Source of the DNA: Acetobacter cibinongensis
Lineage (GTDB): Bacteria; Pseudomonadota; Alphaproteobacteria; Acetobacterales; Acetobacteraceae
Assembly: GCF_000963925.1 (NCBI RefSeq)
Contig: NZ_BAMV01000002.1
Location: forward strand, 1-64,000
Length of the DNA: 64,000 nt
Direction: 5' to 3'
Below, piece after piece: positions 45,715 through 54,324 of the stretch. A model generated the notes under the pieces. It saw nothing but the letters and a program-made list of their open reading frames with translations, did not search any database and was not told the DNA's origin. Each line of letters opens with the position of its first letter. The stretch's first letter is position 1. A program made the position numbers and the translations under genes.

Positions 45715-46329
45715 ATGTCTGACACATCTGCCCCGGCACGCCCGCCCTCCTTGCTGAACCGCCTGTACGCCAAAGTGCTCCGTCACGCTGGCAGCCCTTA
45801 CGCGCCGCTGTGGCTGGCATTGCTGTCATTTTGTGAGGCAAGCTTTTTCCCGCTACCGCCGGAAACGTTGCTAGTGCCTATGGTGCTGGCGCAACGGCAG
45901 AAGGCGTGGCGATATGCCGCCATCTGCACAATAGCCAGCGTTGCGGGCGGTATTCTGGGGTGGGTTATCGGGGCTATGCTGCTGGACTACGCAGCAAAAC
46001 CCATTGTTCATTTCTACCACGCAGAACACACACTGGCCGCCTTGCAGGAAAAATTCCGGCAATGGGGCGTGTGGATCATCCTGTTCAAGGGGCTCACCCC
46101 CATCCCCTATAAATTTGTTACGATCGCCAGCGGCATGGCCCATTTTGCCATGGGCCCTTTCCTGCTTGCCAGCGCCATTACCCGCGGCACACGCTTTTTT
46201 CTGGTAGCAGCACTCTTACGCCGGTTTGGTGCCCCTATTGAGCAGTTTATTGAAACACGCCTACCGCTTCTAATGGGTATTTTTGCCGTGCTGTTGCTGG
46301 GTGGTTTTCTTGCCCTCCGGTATCTTTGA
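45715..46329 (+). CDS. YqaA/DedA-like (VTT) membrane protein
   Basis: A 204-residue membrane protein with about five hydrophobic segments. It matches the YqaA branch of the DedA/VTT family: SFCEASFFPLPPETLLVPMVLA near the first helix, AGGILGWVIGAMLLDYAA, and the re-entrant-loop motif ILFKGLTPIPYKFVTIASG. DedA proteins are linked to lipid scrambling and membrane homeostasis. It lies downstream of the MATE gene and the 69-residue gene on the same strand. Confidence 0.88.
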   Translation: MSDTSAPARPPSLLNRLYAKVLRHAGSPYAPLWLALLSFCEASFFPLPPETLLVPMVLAQRQKAWRYAAICTIASVAGGILGWVIGAMLLDYAAKPIVHFYHAEHTLAALQEKFRQWGVWIILFKGLTPIPYKFVTIASGMAHFAMGPFLLASAITRGTRFFLVAALLRRFGAPIEQFIETRLPLLMGIFAVLLLGGFLALRYL

Positions 46330-46382
46330 GCTGCTTGAAAAACAGAACTCCGTCACCAGGTCTTTTACACAGCAACCTAACA

Positions 46383-46408
46383 CTTGCCTGACTTGCGAGA
46401 CAGGCAAG
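46383..46408 (+). promoter_or_regulatory. Hairpin upstream of the SDR gene
   Basis: CTTGCCTG (46383-46390) pairs perfectly with CAGGCAAG (46401-46408) across a 10-nt loop, between the YqaA-like gene and the SDR gene. No T-run follows, so it may be a weak terminator or a leader structure. Confidence 0.4.
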
Positions 46409-46470
46409 AGCAAGGCACAAACCCTCTACATGCTTTCCGTTTACGCCTGAACAGCCGGGAGACCCTCCTT

Positions 46471-47475
46471 ATGCCCACGCAAATTGCCGTTATTACCGGA
46501 GCCGGAGCAGGCATTGGCCGCGCCGCCGCCCGCGCCCTGGGTCGTGCTGGCTTTGACATTGCCCTGTTAGGCCGTAACGAAGACCGGCTGAAAGAAACCG
46601 CAGCCGACCTGAAAGCCCACGCCATCCGAACACTGGTTCTGCCAGTTGACGTAGCGGATGCAGAAGCCGTGGCAAAAGCCGCATATCAGGTTGAGGCAGA
46701 GCTTGGCCCTATTTCTGTGTGGGCCAATTGCGCGGGTGCTACCGTGGTTGGGCAAGTGGCAACACTTTCTGCGCAGGATATCCGGCGCGCAACGGAAGTC
46801 ACTTATCTGGGTAGCGTGAATGGCACACTGGCTGCGCTGGAGCATATGCGCCGCCGCGGGCGTGGCACCATTATTAATCTGGACCTTGCACCGGCACTGC
46901 GTGGCCTGCCTCTGCAAGCAGCAGAAAATGGTGCACGTGCTGCCCTGCGTGGCTTTTGTGAGAGCTTGCGGCCAGAATTGCTGCACGATGCGGATGCCAT
47001 CCGGGTTGTGATGGTTGACCTCCCCTCCATCAACACGCCACGGTACGGCTGGACCAAAAACACAACAGGCAAACGCCTTAAACCTGTTGGCCCGGTCTAT
47101 GAGCCGGAAGTGGCTGCAGAAGCCATTTGCAGGGCAGCTTTTACAACAAGCCGCACGATCTCGGTCGGGCCAAGCGCTCCTTTCTCCGCGTTTCAGAAAC
47201 TTCTGGGCGCTGGCTACCGCGAAAAGCGGCTGGCCGACCACGGATACAAAGCCCAACTTGAAAAAACCTGTGCAGAGCCAAACGCTCCGGATGACCTGTA
47301 CGCTACAGCACCGGGGGCCTTTGGCGCTCATGGTGCGTTTGATGCCAAATCCCGCAGGCTGGACAGCCCTCTTTCCTTTTTCACGACCTCCAGTGTCATG
47401 GCGGGCCTACGGGGGGCTGCTCTGGCGGCCGGGGTGACCGCCCTGATAACACACCTGCGTAACAACCGCCGTTAA
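46471..47475 (+). CDS. SDR-fold protein lacking the catalytic triad
   Basis: A 334-residue Rossmann protein of the short-chain dehydrogenase family. The cofactor motif is intact (IAVITGAGAGIGRAAARALG) and a NAG-like NCAGAT is present. Aligning on the conserved Ser-x12-Tyr-x3-Lys spacing, Leu139 replaces Ser, Glu152 replaces Tyr and Arg156 replaces Lys. Catalysis by the usual mechanism is therefore unlikely, while NAD(P) binding should persist. About 85 C-terminal residues extend past the core and end in a hydrophobic stretch (LRGAALAAGVTALITHL), a possible membrane anchor. The start ATG at 46471 is preceded by GGGAG. Confidence 0.85.
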   Translation: MPTQIAVITGAGAGIGRAAARALGRAGFDIALLGRNEDRLKETAADLKAHAIRTLVLPVDVADAEAVAKAAYQVEAELGPISVWANCAGATVVGQVATLSAQDIRRATEVTYLGSVNGTLAALEHMRRRGRGTIINLDLAPALRGLPLQAAENGARAALRGFCESLRPELLHDADAIRVVMVDLPSINTPRYGWTKNTTGKRLKPVGPVYEPEVAAEAICRAAFTTSRTISVGPSAPFSAFQKLLGAGYREKRLADHGYKAQLEKTCAEPNAPDDLYATAPGAFGAHGAFDAKSRRLDSPLSFFTTSSVMAGLRGAALAAGVTALITHLRNNRR

Positions 47476-47655
47476 TCGGTACGGCCTCTCCACTTAAGGG
47501 CAACTTCTGGCCATAACAGGAGTTGTTCTTCAATATGTGCTGTGCTGGCACCTGCGCAGAGCCTGATTATCTCCCACTTGTTTTGTGCCAGTCCGGTATA
47601 CTGCTGCGGCTCTCTTGCTTGCAGCAGCATAGCGCTGCGCAAGAAAGGGATAGGC

Positions 47656-48459
47656 ATGTCAGGATACTCTTTTTTCAGTCGCACTCTCCTCAAGGCCAGT
47701 TTTCTGGCCTTATGCAGTTGCGCCTTGGTCTTACCCACCCGGCAAGCGGCACATGCACAGCCTGCTCAAACCACCCTTCATGGCAGCATTACTTACCGGG
47801 AGCGTATTGCCCTCCCACCAGCCACAGTTGAAGTGCGCCTGCTGGATGTTAGCACGCCCTCAGCCCCCCCCAAGGTCATAGCATCCCAGCAGTTTACAAC
47901 TGAGAAGCAGGTACCACTGCCGTTTCAGTTAACAGTCAACAGCTCAACGCTGACCGCCAAGAAAACCTATGCCGTTGCAGCAACAATTTTTGTAAACGGT
48001 CAGGCCTGGTTCAAAACCCCCATGCCAGCCCCCGTAAACCAGCGCAGTAATGGCAACATTCTGCTGGTTCTGCGCCGGGATGGTACAGAGCGATTACCAC
48101 ACACTGTTACCGGCTCCTGGCAAACAGACCAGATTGGGGAAACCTCTCTCCGCGATGGCTCCCAGACACCTACCCTTGAACTGCACGATGATGGCACTGT
48201 AGCAGGGTCAACGGTGTGTAATCAGATCTCTGGCCGTTTTACATCCAGCGCCCAAAACCTGAAATTTGGCCCGGTAGCCACTACGCGCAGAGCCTGTATG
48301 GAAGCCACAACCATGCAACGGGAACAGGCTTTCCTTAATGCGTTAAAAACGGTCGCCGCGTGGACTCTGTCAGAAAAAGGCGATGTACTGACCTTGCAAA
48401 ATGACGCCGGGCAAGCCCTCCTGGTCCTACACCGCCAGTCCCATCTTCCCATACGCTAA
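47656..48459 (+). CDS. YbaY and META (HslJ-like) domain envelope protein
   Basis: A 267-residue secreted protein. The signal peptide (LLKASFLALCSCALVLPTR to AHAQ) is followed by a YbaY/YscW-type beta domain (about 40-150: TTLHGSITYRERIALPPATVEVRLLDVS). A META/HslJ domain follows (about 160-260: LPHTVTGSWQTDQIG, then VCNQISGRFTSSAQNLKFGP and RRACMEATTMQREQAFLNAL). HslJ proteins are heat- and drug-inducible envelope proteins. AAAGGGA precedes the ATG. A perfect terminator follows. Confidence 0.85.
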   Translation: MSGYSFFSRTLLKASFLALCSCALVLPTRQAAHAQPAQTTLHGSITYRERIALPPATVEVRLLDVSTPSAPPKVIASQQFTTEKQVPLPFQLTVNSSTLTAKKTYAVAATIFVNGQAWFKTPMPAPVNQRSNGNILLVLRRDGTERLPHTVTGSWQTDQIGETSLRDGSQTPTLELHDDGTVAGSTVCNQISGRFTSSAQNLKFGPVATTRRACMEATTMQREQAFLNALKTVAAWTLSEKGDVLTLQNDAGQALLVLHRQSHLPIR

Positions 48460-48471
48460 TTCTGGTCTGGT

Positions 48472-48506
48472 AAGGGTCCTGAAAGAGCGGGCTTCAGGAC
48501 CCTTTT
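48472..48506 (+). terminator. Terminator after the YbaY/META gene
   Basis: AAGGGTCCTGAA (48472-48483) pairs perfectly with TTCAGGACCCTT (48493-48504), followed by TT. The 12-bp stem also lies just past the end of the leftward MFS gene and may serve both. Confidence 0.9.
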
Positions 48507-48514
48507 GAGATGTT

Positions 48515-49701
48515 TCAAGCTTCTTCATGCTCTCCAAGATGAGCGGGAAAAGCTTGAGCGCTCAAAAGCACAACAAGCAGAGTGAGAACCGTCAGGCCAA
48601 TTGCAACGGGTGCAAGCACTTGAACACCGTAAGATGCCAGAAGCCTGCCGCCAAACGCGGCCCCTAACAAAATACCAATATTACTGGTGCTATTCACCGC
48701 AGCCCCGGCAATGTCAGCAGAGGTGGCCCGTGTACGGATAGCCCCAGACATGATGAACGGAATAACGCCTGCGTAACCCGAGCACCACAGAGCAACAACT
48801 GCAACCGTTGCCACGCCAGACACAACATGACCGCACACAAGCAGAATACCCAGCACCATAACAGCACCGGATACCAGCAAGCCCCAGCGTGGGCTTTTAT
48901 CCACCACCAAACCTGAAGCCCAAAGCCCTGACAGGCTACAGGCACCAATAATCAGCAGGTCCAGACTGATAGAGCTTTCTGGCAAACCATGCGCCATAAG
49001 CACAGGCGCAATGTAGGTGTAGAGCGTATTATGCGCCAGAAAGAACAGAGCGTTTGCCAACAAGGCCTGAATAAAAGCCCGCACAGCACCCGGCTTGCGC
49101 GCCAGCGTGAAGGAAGGGGCCTGCGTGCCATGCCCAACCCTGGGCAAATAAACCGCAATAAAGACGGTAAGAACGGCAGCAAGACCTGCTGCCACCCAAA
49201 GAGCTATGCGCCAACCGGCAAAATGCCCCAGTGCGGCAGCCCCAGGCACCCCTAATATACCGCCCAGCGAGGCCCCGCCAAAGACGATGGAAATGGCACG
49301 CCCGGTCTGCCGTGCAGGCACCAGATGCGCCGCGTAAGCAGACACCATGGACATAAGCAGAGCGTGTGCAGCTCCACCAACAACACGCCCAAGACAAAGG
49401 ACTGTAAATGTGGGGGCAGACGCGGAAATCACATTGGTCGCCACATACCCGACCAATGCCGTAAGAAGCAGTTTTTTCCTGTCTATCCGTGCCGTCAGGC
49501 TGGTCAGAGGCACAGCAATAACAGCCACAATCAATGCGTAGGCCGTAATGGCCAGCCCGATACGCCCCCCCCTACATTAAAGGTGCGCGACATCTCCAGC
49601 ATCAATCCGATGGGGGCCAGTTCGCTGGTAATGGCAATAAACGTTGCCGCGCAGAGCGCCCCCAAACCGATCAGGGTTGCTGGCGGAAATTTTTGAGACA
49701 C
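48515..49701 (-). pseudogene. MFS transporter interrupted at a G8 tract
   Basis: A DHA1-type major facilitator of about 395 residues when reconstructed. The N-terminal piece starts at a GTG near 49701 (SQKFPPATLIGLGALCAATF, then ELAPIGLMLEMSRTFNVG). It runs into eight Gs (8 Cs at 49565-49572 on the plus strand), after which its frame is lost. The rest continues in another frame from RIGLAITAYALIVAV through TARIDRKKLLL (the loop 2-3 motif) to the normal C-terminus at 48515. One inserted or two deleted bases would restore it. It may be a pseudogene, a phase-variable gene or a sequencing error. The sequence resembles sugar/arabinose efflux (SotB-like) proteins. Confidence 0.8.
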
Positions 49702-49952
49702 CTGGCGTCTCTCCCATGTGGTTGTGTCCGGCTCATTTATGCTTTTACGGCCCTTCGCACAGGCGCAAGCCAGAGGCCTTTAAAGGCCTTACAACGCACG
49801 CTGCAAGAAAAAAGCGCCTGATAAAATTGATAATTTTACGGAGTGCAAAAAACTGTCTCGGAGGCCGCGTTGACCCGGCCTGAGGTTCTGTTATATTCGT
49901 GCCAATATATTTTTCATGTCAAATATTACCATACTAACAATGGAGTTCACGC
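49702..49952. promoter_or_regulatory. MFS-marR divergent intergenic region
   Basis: A 251-bp spacer. The 60 bases before marR are AT-rich with several ATATT/AATAT half-sites (around 49895-49935), a plausible place for the MarR operator and promoter. The ribosome site TGGAG lies seven bases from the marR ATG. Confidence 0.4.
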
Positions 49953-50426
49953 ATGAGTGCCCAGCATGGTTTGAAAGGGCTGGAAGACGCACGTTTTCAT
50001 AACATGGCGTTGACCTTCCGTGTCATGCGGCTGGCCTCTATCTGGCGTACCCGGCTTGAACGCGCCCTCCGCCCCCATGGCATGACCGTAGCCCTCATGC
50101 GGCCCATGGCGTATTTGATGATGATGCCAGGTGGCGCAACTCAGCGTGACCTTGCACAAGCCATGGACACGGATTGTTCTGCTCTGGTCCGTATTCTTGA
50201 TCTTCTGGAAAAAGAAGGGTTTATCGCCCGCCATCCCGATGAGCAGGACCGCAGGGCAAAGCGCATTACGCTGACCCACACCGGCCAACAACGCTGCGCC
50301 ATTTTTCATGATGTCGCAGCCCAGCTTGAGCAGGACATGACGGCCACCATGCCTGCTGAGCAGATCCCGCCTTTGATTAGTCAGCTTGACCTACTGCTTT
50401 CTGTACCGCCTGAACCAACCGTCTGA
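49953..50426 (+). CDS. MarR-family regulator
   Basis: A 157-residue winged-helix repressor: GGATQRDLAQAMDTDCSALVRILDLLEKEGFI forms the recognition helix region and DEQDRRAKRITLTHTGQ the wing (the canonical DxRxxR-like stretch). It is followed 22 bp later by an FUSC-type efflux gene, which it probably controls, as is common for MarR-linked phenolic-acid efflux operons. Ligand unknown. Confidence 0.9.
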   Translation: MSAQHGLKGLEDARFHNMALTFRVMRLASIWRTRLERALRPHGMTVALMRPMAYLMMMPGGATQRDLAQAMDTDCSALVRILDLLEKEGFIARHPDEQDRRAKRITLTHTGQQRCAIFHDVAAQLEQDMTATMPAEQIPPLISQLDLLLSVPPEPTV

Positions 50427-50448
50427 CTGTTTCTAGAAAAAATACACC

Positions 50449-52677
50449 ATGCCAAACGTGTTTTTGTCCTTTCTCAATCAGCACGCTCCCGCCATGTTTG
50501 CCGATGATGTCCGGTGGCAGACGACCCTGCGTACAGCAGCCTACACGGCCCGCGTGTTTTTAGCGGTTGGCATAGCGCTTTTTCTGGCCTTCACCTTTCA
50601 GCTCCAATCCCCCATGAGTGCTGCAACAACCGTGCTTATTGTGGCCAACCCCACGGTAGGGGCCATTGTGTCCAAAAGCGTCTGGCGTGTTATTGGCACT
50701 TTGCTTGGCGCGGGTATCAGCGTGGCAGTAATGGCGGCTTTTGTGCAGTCACCCGTTCTTTATTTTGCTGCGCTGTCCGTCTTTATTGGCCTGTCCTGCA
50801 TGATGGCCACGTTTTTGCGCCTCTTCCGGGCTTATGCTGCGGTGCTGACCGGGTACACTATTGTTATCGTGTCCTCCCCGGCTTTTGCAGACCCTGACTC
50901 CATTTTCCTGGCGGCCATGGGGCGGCTCTCTGCTGTCACAACCGGGGTGGTGGTCTCCGCTTTTGTGTTCATGCTGACCACACCGCGTACCCCGGCCAAA
51001 ATACTGGCAACACTGCATGACGCCTTTCGGGAAACGGTCCGCCATGCGCTCTCTTTTCATGATGCAGAAAGTAGCCGTGCCTCCCCCGCGCAGGCCGCAG
51101 ATGTTATGGATGAGCAAGTCACCGGGTTGGAAAACACCTCAGCCACTCCGGCCTTTCGTGGGCTGCCTCAACCACTTTACGATAGCCGCGGCCGTCTGCT
51201 GGCCCGCATGACAGGGCTTGGCCCCGCTATTGAATACGCTGCGGCGGATGACCGGGACATGCAGGCCCGTGTTACGCACCTCCGCATAGGCCTAAGCCGC
51301 CTGACCGGGCTTATTGTAACATATCACCCTTACTGGCTTAACCTCTCTCTTGCCAATGGCGCTTCCTGCCAGGTGCACCGCGATGTTGCCGAGACACTGC
51401 GTACCATTCTCACCCTGACAGAGCAGGATGGCTGGGAAGCCAACCCCAAAGCTGTGTCAGACACCATTCATGTCACGTTAAGAAAACTGGATGCGCTGGA
51501 ACGTGAAAACCCAGTCCCCAGTGTTCTTGCCTCACTTGATAATACACGGGACGTGCTGATTCAGCTCGATCTGGCCCTTAAAGATATCACCACGCTCCGC
51601 CCCCATCGTGTGCCCTTTAAACTGAACAGCTATCTGGAGTGGCCCATGGCCATGCGGAACGGCGCACGTGGTATGTTCATTGCACTTCTGGCTGGGCTGC
51701 TCTGGTATGTTTTCCATTGGAGTGCGGGACCAATGCTGATGCTATATGTTGTGGCCGCCTCCAGCTTGCTCTCCACCACCCCCTCCGCTGCCAAGACCAG
51801 TCCACTTATGGCGGTAGGAACTGCGCTGGCTATTCCGGCAAGTTTCCTGTGCCATGTGATCGGCCTGCCCCGTATTGATGGCTATCCGCTGCTCTGGTTA
51901 ACACTCTGCGTTTTTCTGCTGCCTGGTGTGTGGCTGCAACTGCACCCCCGCTACAGTATTGGCGCGTTTGGATATGCTGTCTTTTTCACCATGATGCTCT
52001 CGGTCAGCAACCCGATTGTCTATGATGACCTCACGCTGACCAACAACTGGGCCACTATGGTTGTCGCCTGTATTCTGCTCGTGCTGGTCTTTCGTGTCAT
52101 TCTTCCGGCAGATCACAGGCTGGATGCTGCACGTCTGGTCAGTTCCCTCACCCACAGCGTGCAACGGCTTGCTACCTCGCGCCATAACAAACCTGTTCTG
52201 TGGGTGGCGTGGGAAGGCCTACAGTTACAGAAAATCTCCCGCCTTATCATGCGTCTTTCCTTTTTGGATGAAACGGTTGACCGCACAGGCTACACAGATG
52301 CCGCCTTTGCCGCCCTCTCACTGGGGAGATTAATCGTGCGCCTCCGTTGGAATGCGGGCCGCACCACACTGGCTCCGCAAGCTCACGCGGCGCTGCTGGA
52401 CGCTCTGGCATCCTTCAAAACACTGCATGAAGCTCCTGATGTAACAGCCGCACGCCTGTTACAGGCGGCACAGAGCATTAGCTCAACGCCCCATCCCCAA
52501 AGCTCCTGCCTACCACGAGAGCGCGTTGTCTCCTGCCTTGAGCAGGCAGCCTATATCGTTTCCTCCGTGCCGGGCTTTTTCCACCGCTATGGGCCATTGC
52601 AGCTTTCACCTGACATTCGCGGCGCCAATGCAGCCGTGACAGAACCCGTGCCACATCATCACGTTGTGTTCGGGTAA
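50449..52677 (+). CDS. FUSC/AaeB-type efflux transporter
   Basis: A 742-residue membrane protein of the fusaric-acid-resistance/aromatic acid exporter family. A first membrane block (about 30-170: YTARVFLAVGIALFLAFTFQ, MSAATTVLIVANPTVGAIVSKSVWR) is followed by a long cytoplasmic region (170-400). A second membrane block (about 400-550) is followed by a C-terminal soluble part. Such proteins export aromatic carboxylic acids, usually with a membrane-fusion partner; none is present next to it. Coupling with marR upstream supports induction by an aromatic or weak-acid ligand. Confidence 0.88.
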   Translation: MPNVFLSFLNQHAPAMFADDVRWQTTLRTAAYTARVFLAVGIALFLAFTFQLQSPMSAATTVLIVANPTVGAIVSKSVWRVIGTLLGAGISVAVMAAFVQSPVLYFAALSVFIGLSCMMATFLRLFRAYAAVLTGYTIVIVSSPAFADPDSIFLAAMGRLSAVTTGVVVSAFVFMLTTPRTPAKILATLHDAFRETVRHALSFHDAESSRASPAQAADVMDEQVTGLENTSATPAFRGLPQPLYDSRGRLLARMTGLGPAIEYAAADDRDMQARVTHLRIGLSRLTGLIVTYHPYWLNLSLANGASCQVHRDVAETLRTILTLTEQDGWEANPKAVSDTIHVTLRKLDALERENPVPSVLASLDNTRDVLIQLDLALKDITTLRPHRVPFKLNSYLEWPMAMRNGARGMFIALLAGLLWYVFHWSAGPMLMLYVVAASSLLSTTPSAAKTSPLMAVGTALAIPASFLCHVIGLPRIDGYPLLWLTLCVFLLPGVWLQLHPRYSIGAFGYAVFFTMMLSVSNPIVYDDLTLTNNWATMVVACILLVLVFRVILPADHRLDAARLVSSLTHSVQRLATSRHNKPVLWVAWEGLQLQKISRLIMRLSFLDETVDRTGYTDAAFAALSLGRLIVRLRWNAGRTTLAPQAHAALLDALASFKTLHEAPDVTAARLLQAAQSISSTPHPQSSCLPRERVVSCLEQAAYIVSSVPGFFHRYGPLQLSPDIRGANAAVTEPVPHHHVVFG

Positions 52678-52681
52678 GCGT

Positions 52682-53740
52682 TTACACCGCCAGACTGGCC
52701 TCAAGCTGTGCAGGGTCAATGCTAAAGGGCTCATCCCAACTCATGGTCTCCGGGGTCATTGGGCCCCGTATTTCCGTGTAATTCAGGCCACGCAACCCGG
52801 CGATAAAGGAAAAAAACGTGTCTGGCATTGTCGCAGGAGCCAGCACGACGGTTTTACAGCCGGGCGGGCAGAAAGCCATATTGGCCATGCCTGCGCCCAT
52901 AACCCCAACCACGCATACTGCATTCTTAAAAAGCCGGACTTGTTCCAGAAACGTCAGATGTGCCGGATCAACGCTGATAAAACCCTTCTGCTGCAAAACC
53001 TTTTGGCAATCTGCCGCATTGACTACCCTGCGGGCGCTTTGTGTTCTCTCCACGTAAATCTTCATAGGCTGGCTTTCCGGCAAACTCATCCGCATGGCGT
53101 CCGTGCGGGCAAAAACCTGCGGGGACATATAAACCCCATGTTCAGTCAACCCATGGACCAGAACCAACTCCTTAAAAAAGCAGATATCCTGAGTAGACAA
53201 CGGCAGATACGCATAGTGTCGCGCTGCTGAGAGCGCTATGGAATCCCGTATAATGCTCTGCATGGCAGACGCCAGAGCAGGCACAACCAGAGTGGTAACG
53301 GCCACACGGTGTTCAGCCGCCCAGAGTTTTGGCAGGACCTCCACAAGCCAGTGGCCGTAATTATGGTCGCCACGTTTGCGGAGGAGCAGGCTTGGTTGCT
53401 CTATGCTCTGGTAAGCGCCCTGAACAGTCAAGCGCTCATAGGCTCCTTGGCATTCTTGCGGGCTGTGTTGTGTAATGCTCTGGGCAATCAGCTTTCTATC
53501 TTGTGTAAAAACCAATCCCTCTTCCGTGACAAAAACATCAAACAGTTTCGTAACCTGAATGGGGCGTGCAGCATGCTGGCCGGTCAGCCAGCCCGGACGC
53601 ATGGCTTCCAGAATCTGCGGGGGAATGATCTTAAGATTTTGCACGCGCGGCGTCGGAAGCGTGAACGCTGGAGAAAAAAGAGGCGTAAACTCATGCCGAT
53701 GTAGGGAATTGATATCAACTGTCAGCATGGTACCTGTCAC
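52682..53740 (-). CDS. GT61-family (DUF563) glycosyltransferase
   Basis: A 352-residue protein of the GT61/DUF563 family. The hallmark RKRGDHNYGHWLVEVLPKLW is at about 125, with the C-terminal GVMGAGMANMAFCPPGCKTVVLAP, the usual GAGL/NxxF-type region. The family adds xylose or N-acetylglucosamine in plants and takes part in bacterial exopolysaccharide synthesis. The start is a GTG at 53740 with AGGAG four bases before it. It is divergent from the small repeat protein at 53870, and the CATTAA-N7-TTAATG element lies in the shared promoter region. Confidence 0.87.
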   Translation of the reverse strand: MTGTMLTVDINSLHRHEFTPLFSPAFTLPTPRVQNLKIIPPQILEAMRPGWLTGQHAARPIQVTKLFDVFVTEEGLVFTQDRKLIAQSITQHSPQECQGAYERLTVQGAYQSIEQPSLLLRKRGDHNYGHWLVEVLPKLWAAEHRVAVTTLVVPALASAMQSIIRDSIALSAARHYAYLPLSTQDICFFKELVLVHGLTEHGVYMSPQVFARTDAMRMSLPESQPMKIYVERTQSARRVVNAADCQKVLQQKGFISVDPAHLTFLEQVRLFKNAVCVVGVMGAGMANMAFCPPGCKTVVLAPATMPDTFFSFIAGLRGLNYTEIRGPMTPETMSWDEPFSIDPAQLEASLAV

Positions 53741-53837
53741 TTCACTCCTAATGCGGACTCTCTGTTACCCTTATCAAAGGTATTTCAAACACCACGACCT
53801 TATTTGAAGAGAGGCTACAACCTGTTCTGATATATTG

Positions 53838-53856
53838 CATTAACCAATTGTTAATG
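53838..53856. promoter_or_regulatory. Second CATTAA-N7-TTAATG palindrome
   Basis: CATTAA (53838-53843), seven bases ending in TTG, TTAATG (53851-53856), then TTT. Spacing and flanks match the element at 33774-33792. It lies 13 bases before the 53870 ATG and about 100 bases from the divergent GT61 start. Confidence 0.55.
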
Positions 53857-53869
53857 TTTATGCTTACTT

Positions 53870-54322
53870 ATGATCGCAGCATCCCTTTTCGCCCGCACAC
53901 TCGGTTTTGCCCCTGCCTGTGACCAAAGCAGCACTGTTCCCGTGCCCAAAAGCCTGCTGCTTTTCCTTTTAAAGACATATCTGGCACAGCAGCCTTTTGA
54001 TGAGGCCGCTTACCTTGATGCGAACCCGGATGTCGCTACTGCTGTCAAGGAAGGTCAATTTGCGTCGGGCAAAGACCATTTTCTGCAAAGAGGATATTGG
54101 GAAGAACGCACCGTAAGCGGACAACAGTTTTCTGAGGATTGGTACCTGCACCAAAATCCGGATGTCGCTATTTCCGTCCAGTTAGGTGACTGGCCCTCCG
54201 GCCAGGCGCATTATCAGGCCCATGGCAAGCTTGAGGGGCGCAGCCCGACGCCTGATTTACAGCAACAGTTTGAAGACTGGCGGCAATTCTTCATGCCGCC
54301 ATATCCACCATCTACGCTCTGA
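53870..54322 (+). CDS. Small protein with two NPDVA-type repeats
   Basis: A 150-residue protein with two tandem copies (about 43-90 and 91-137) of the motif YLxxNPDVAxxVxxGxxxSG, then HxxxxGxxExR. Similar repeats occur at the ends of glycosyltransferases and surface proteins of acetic acid bacteria, but I know of no assigned function. No signal peptide is certain, although residues 23-38 are hydrophobic. It is divergent from the GT61 gene and shares its promoter palindrome with the large glycosyltransferase at 33.8 kb, which suggests a role in surface glycan production. Confidence 0.7.
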   Translation: MIAASLFARTLGFAPACDQSSTVPVPKSLLLFLLKTYLAQQPFDEAAYLDANPDVATAVKEGQFASGKDHFLQRGYWEERTVSGQQFSEDWYLHQNPDVAISVQLGDWPSGQAHYQAHGKLEGRSPTPDLQQQFEDWRQFFMPPYPPSTL

Positions 54323-54324
54323 GA

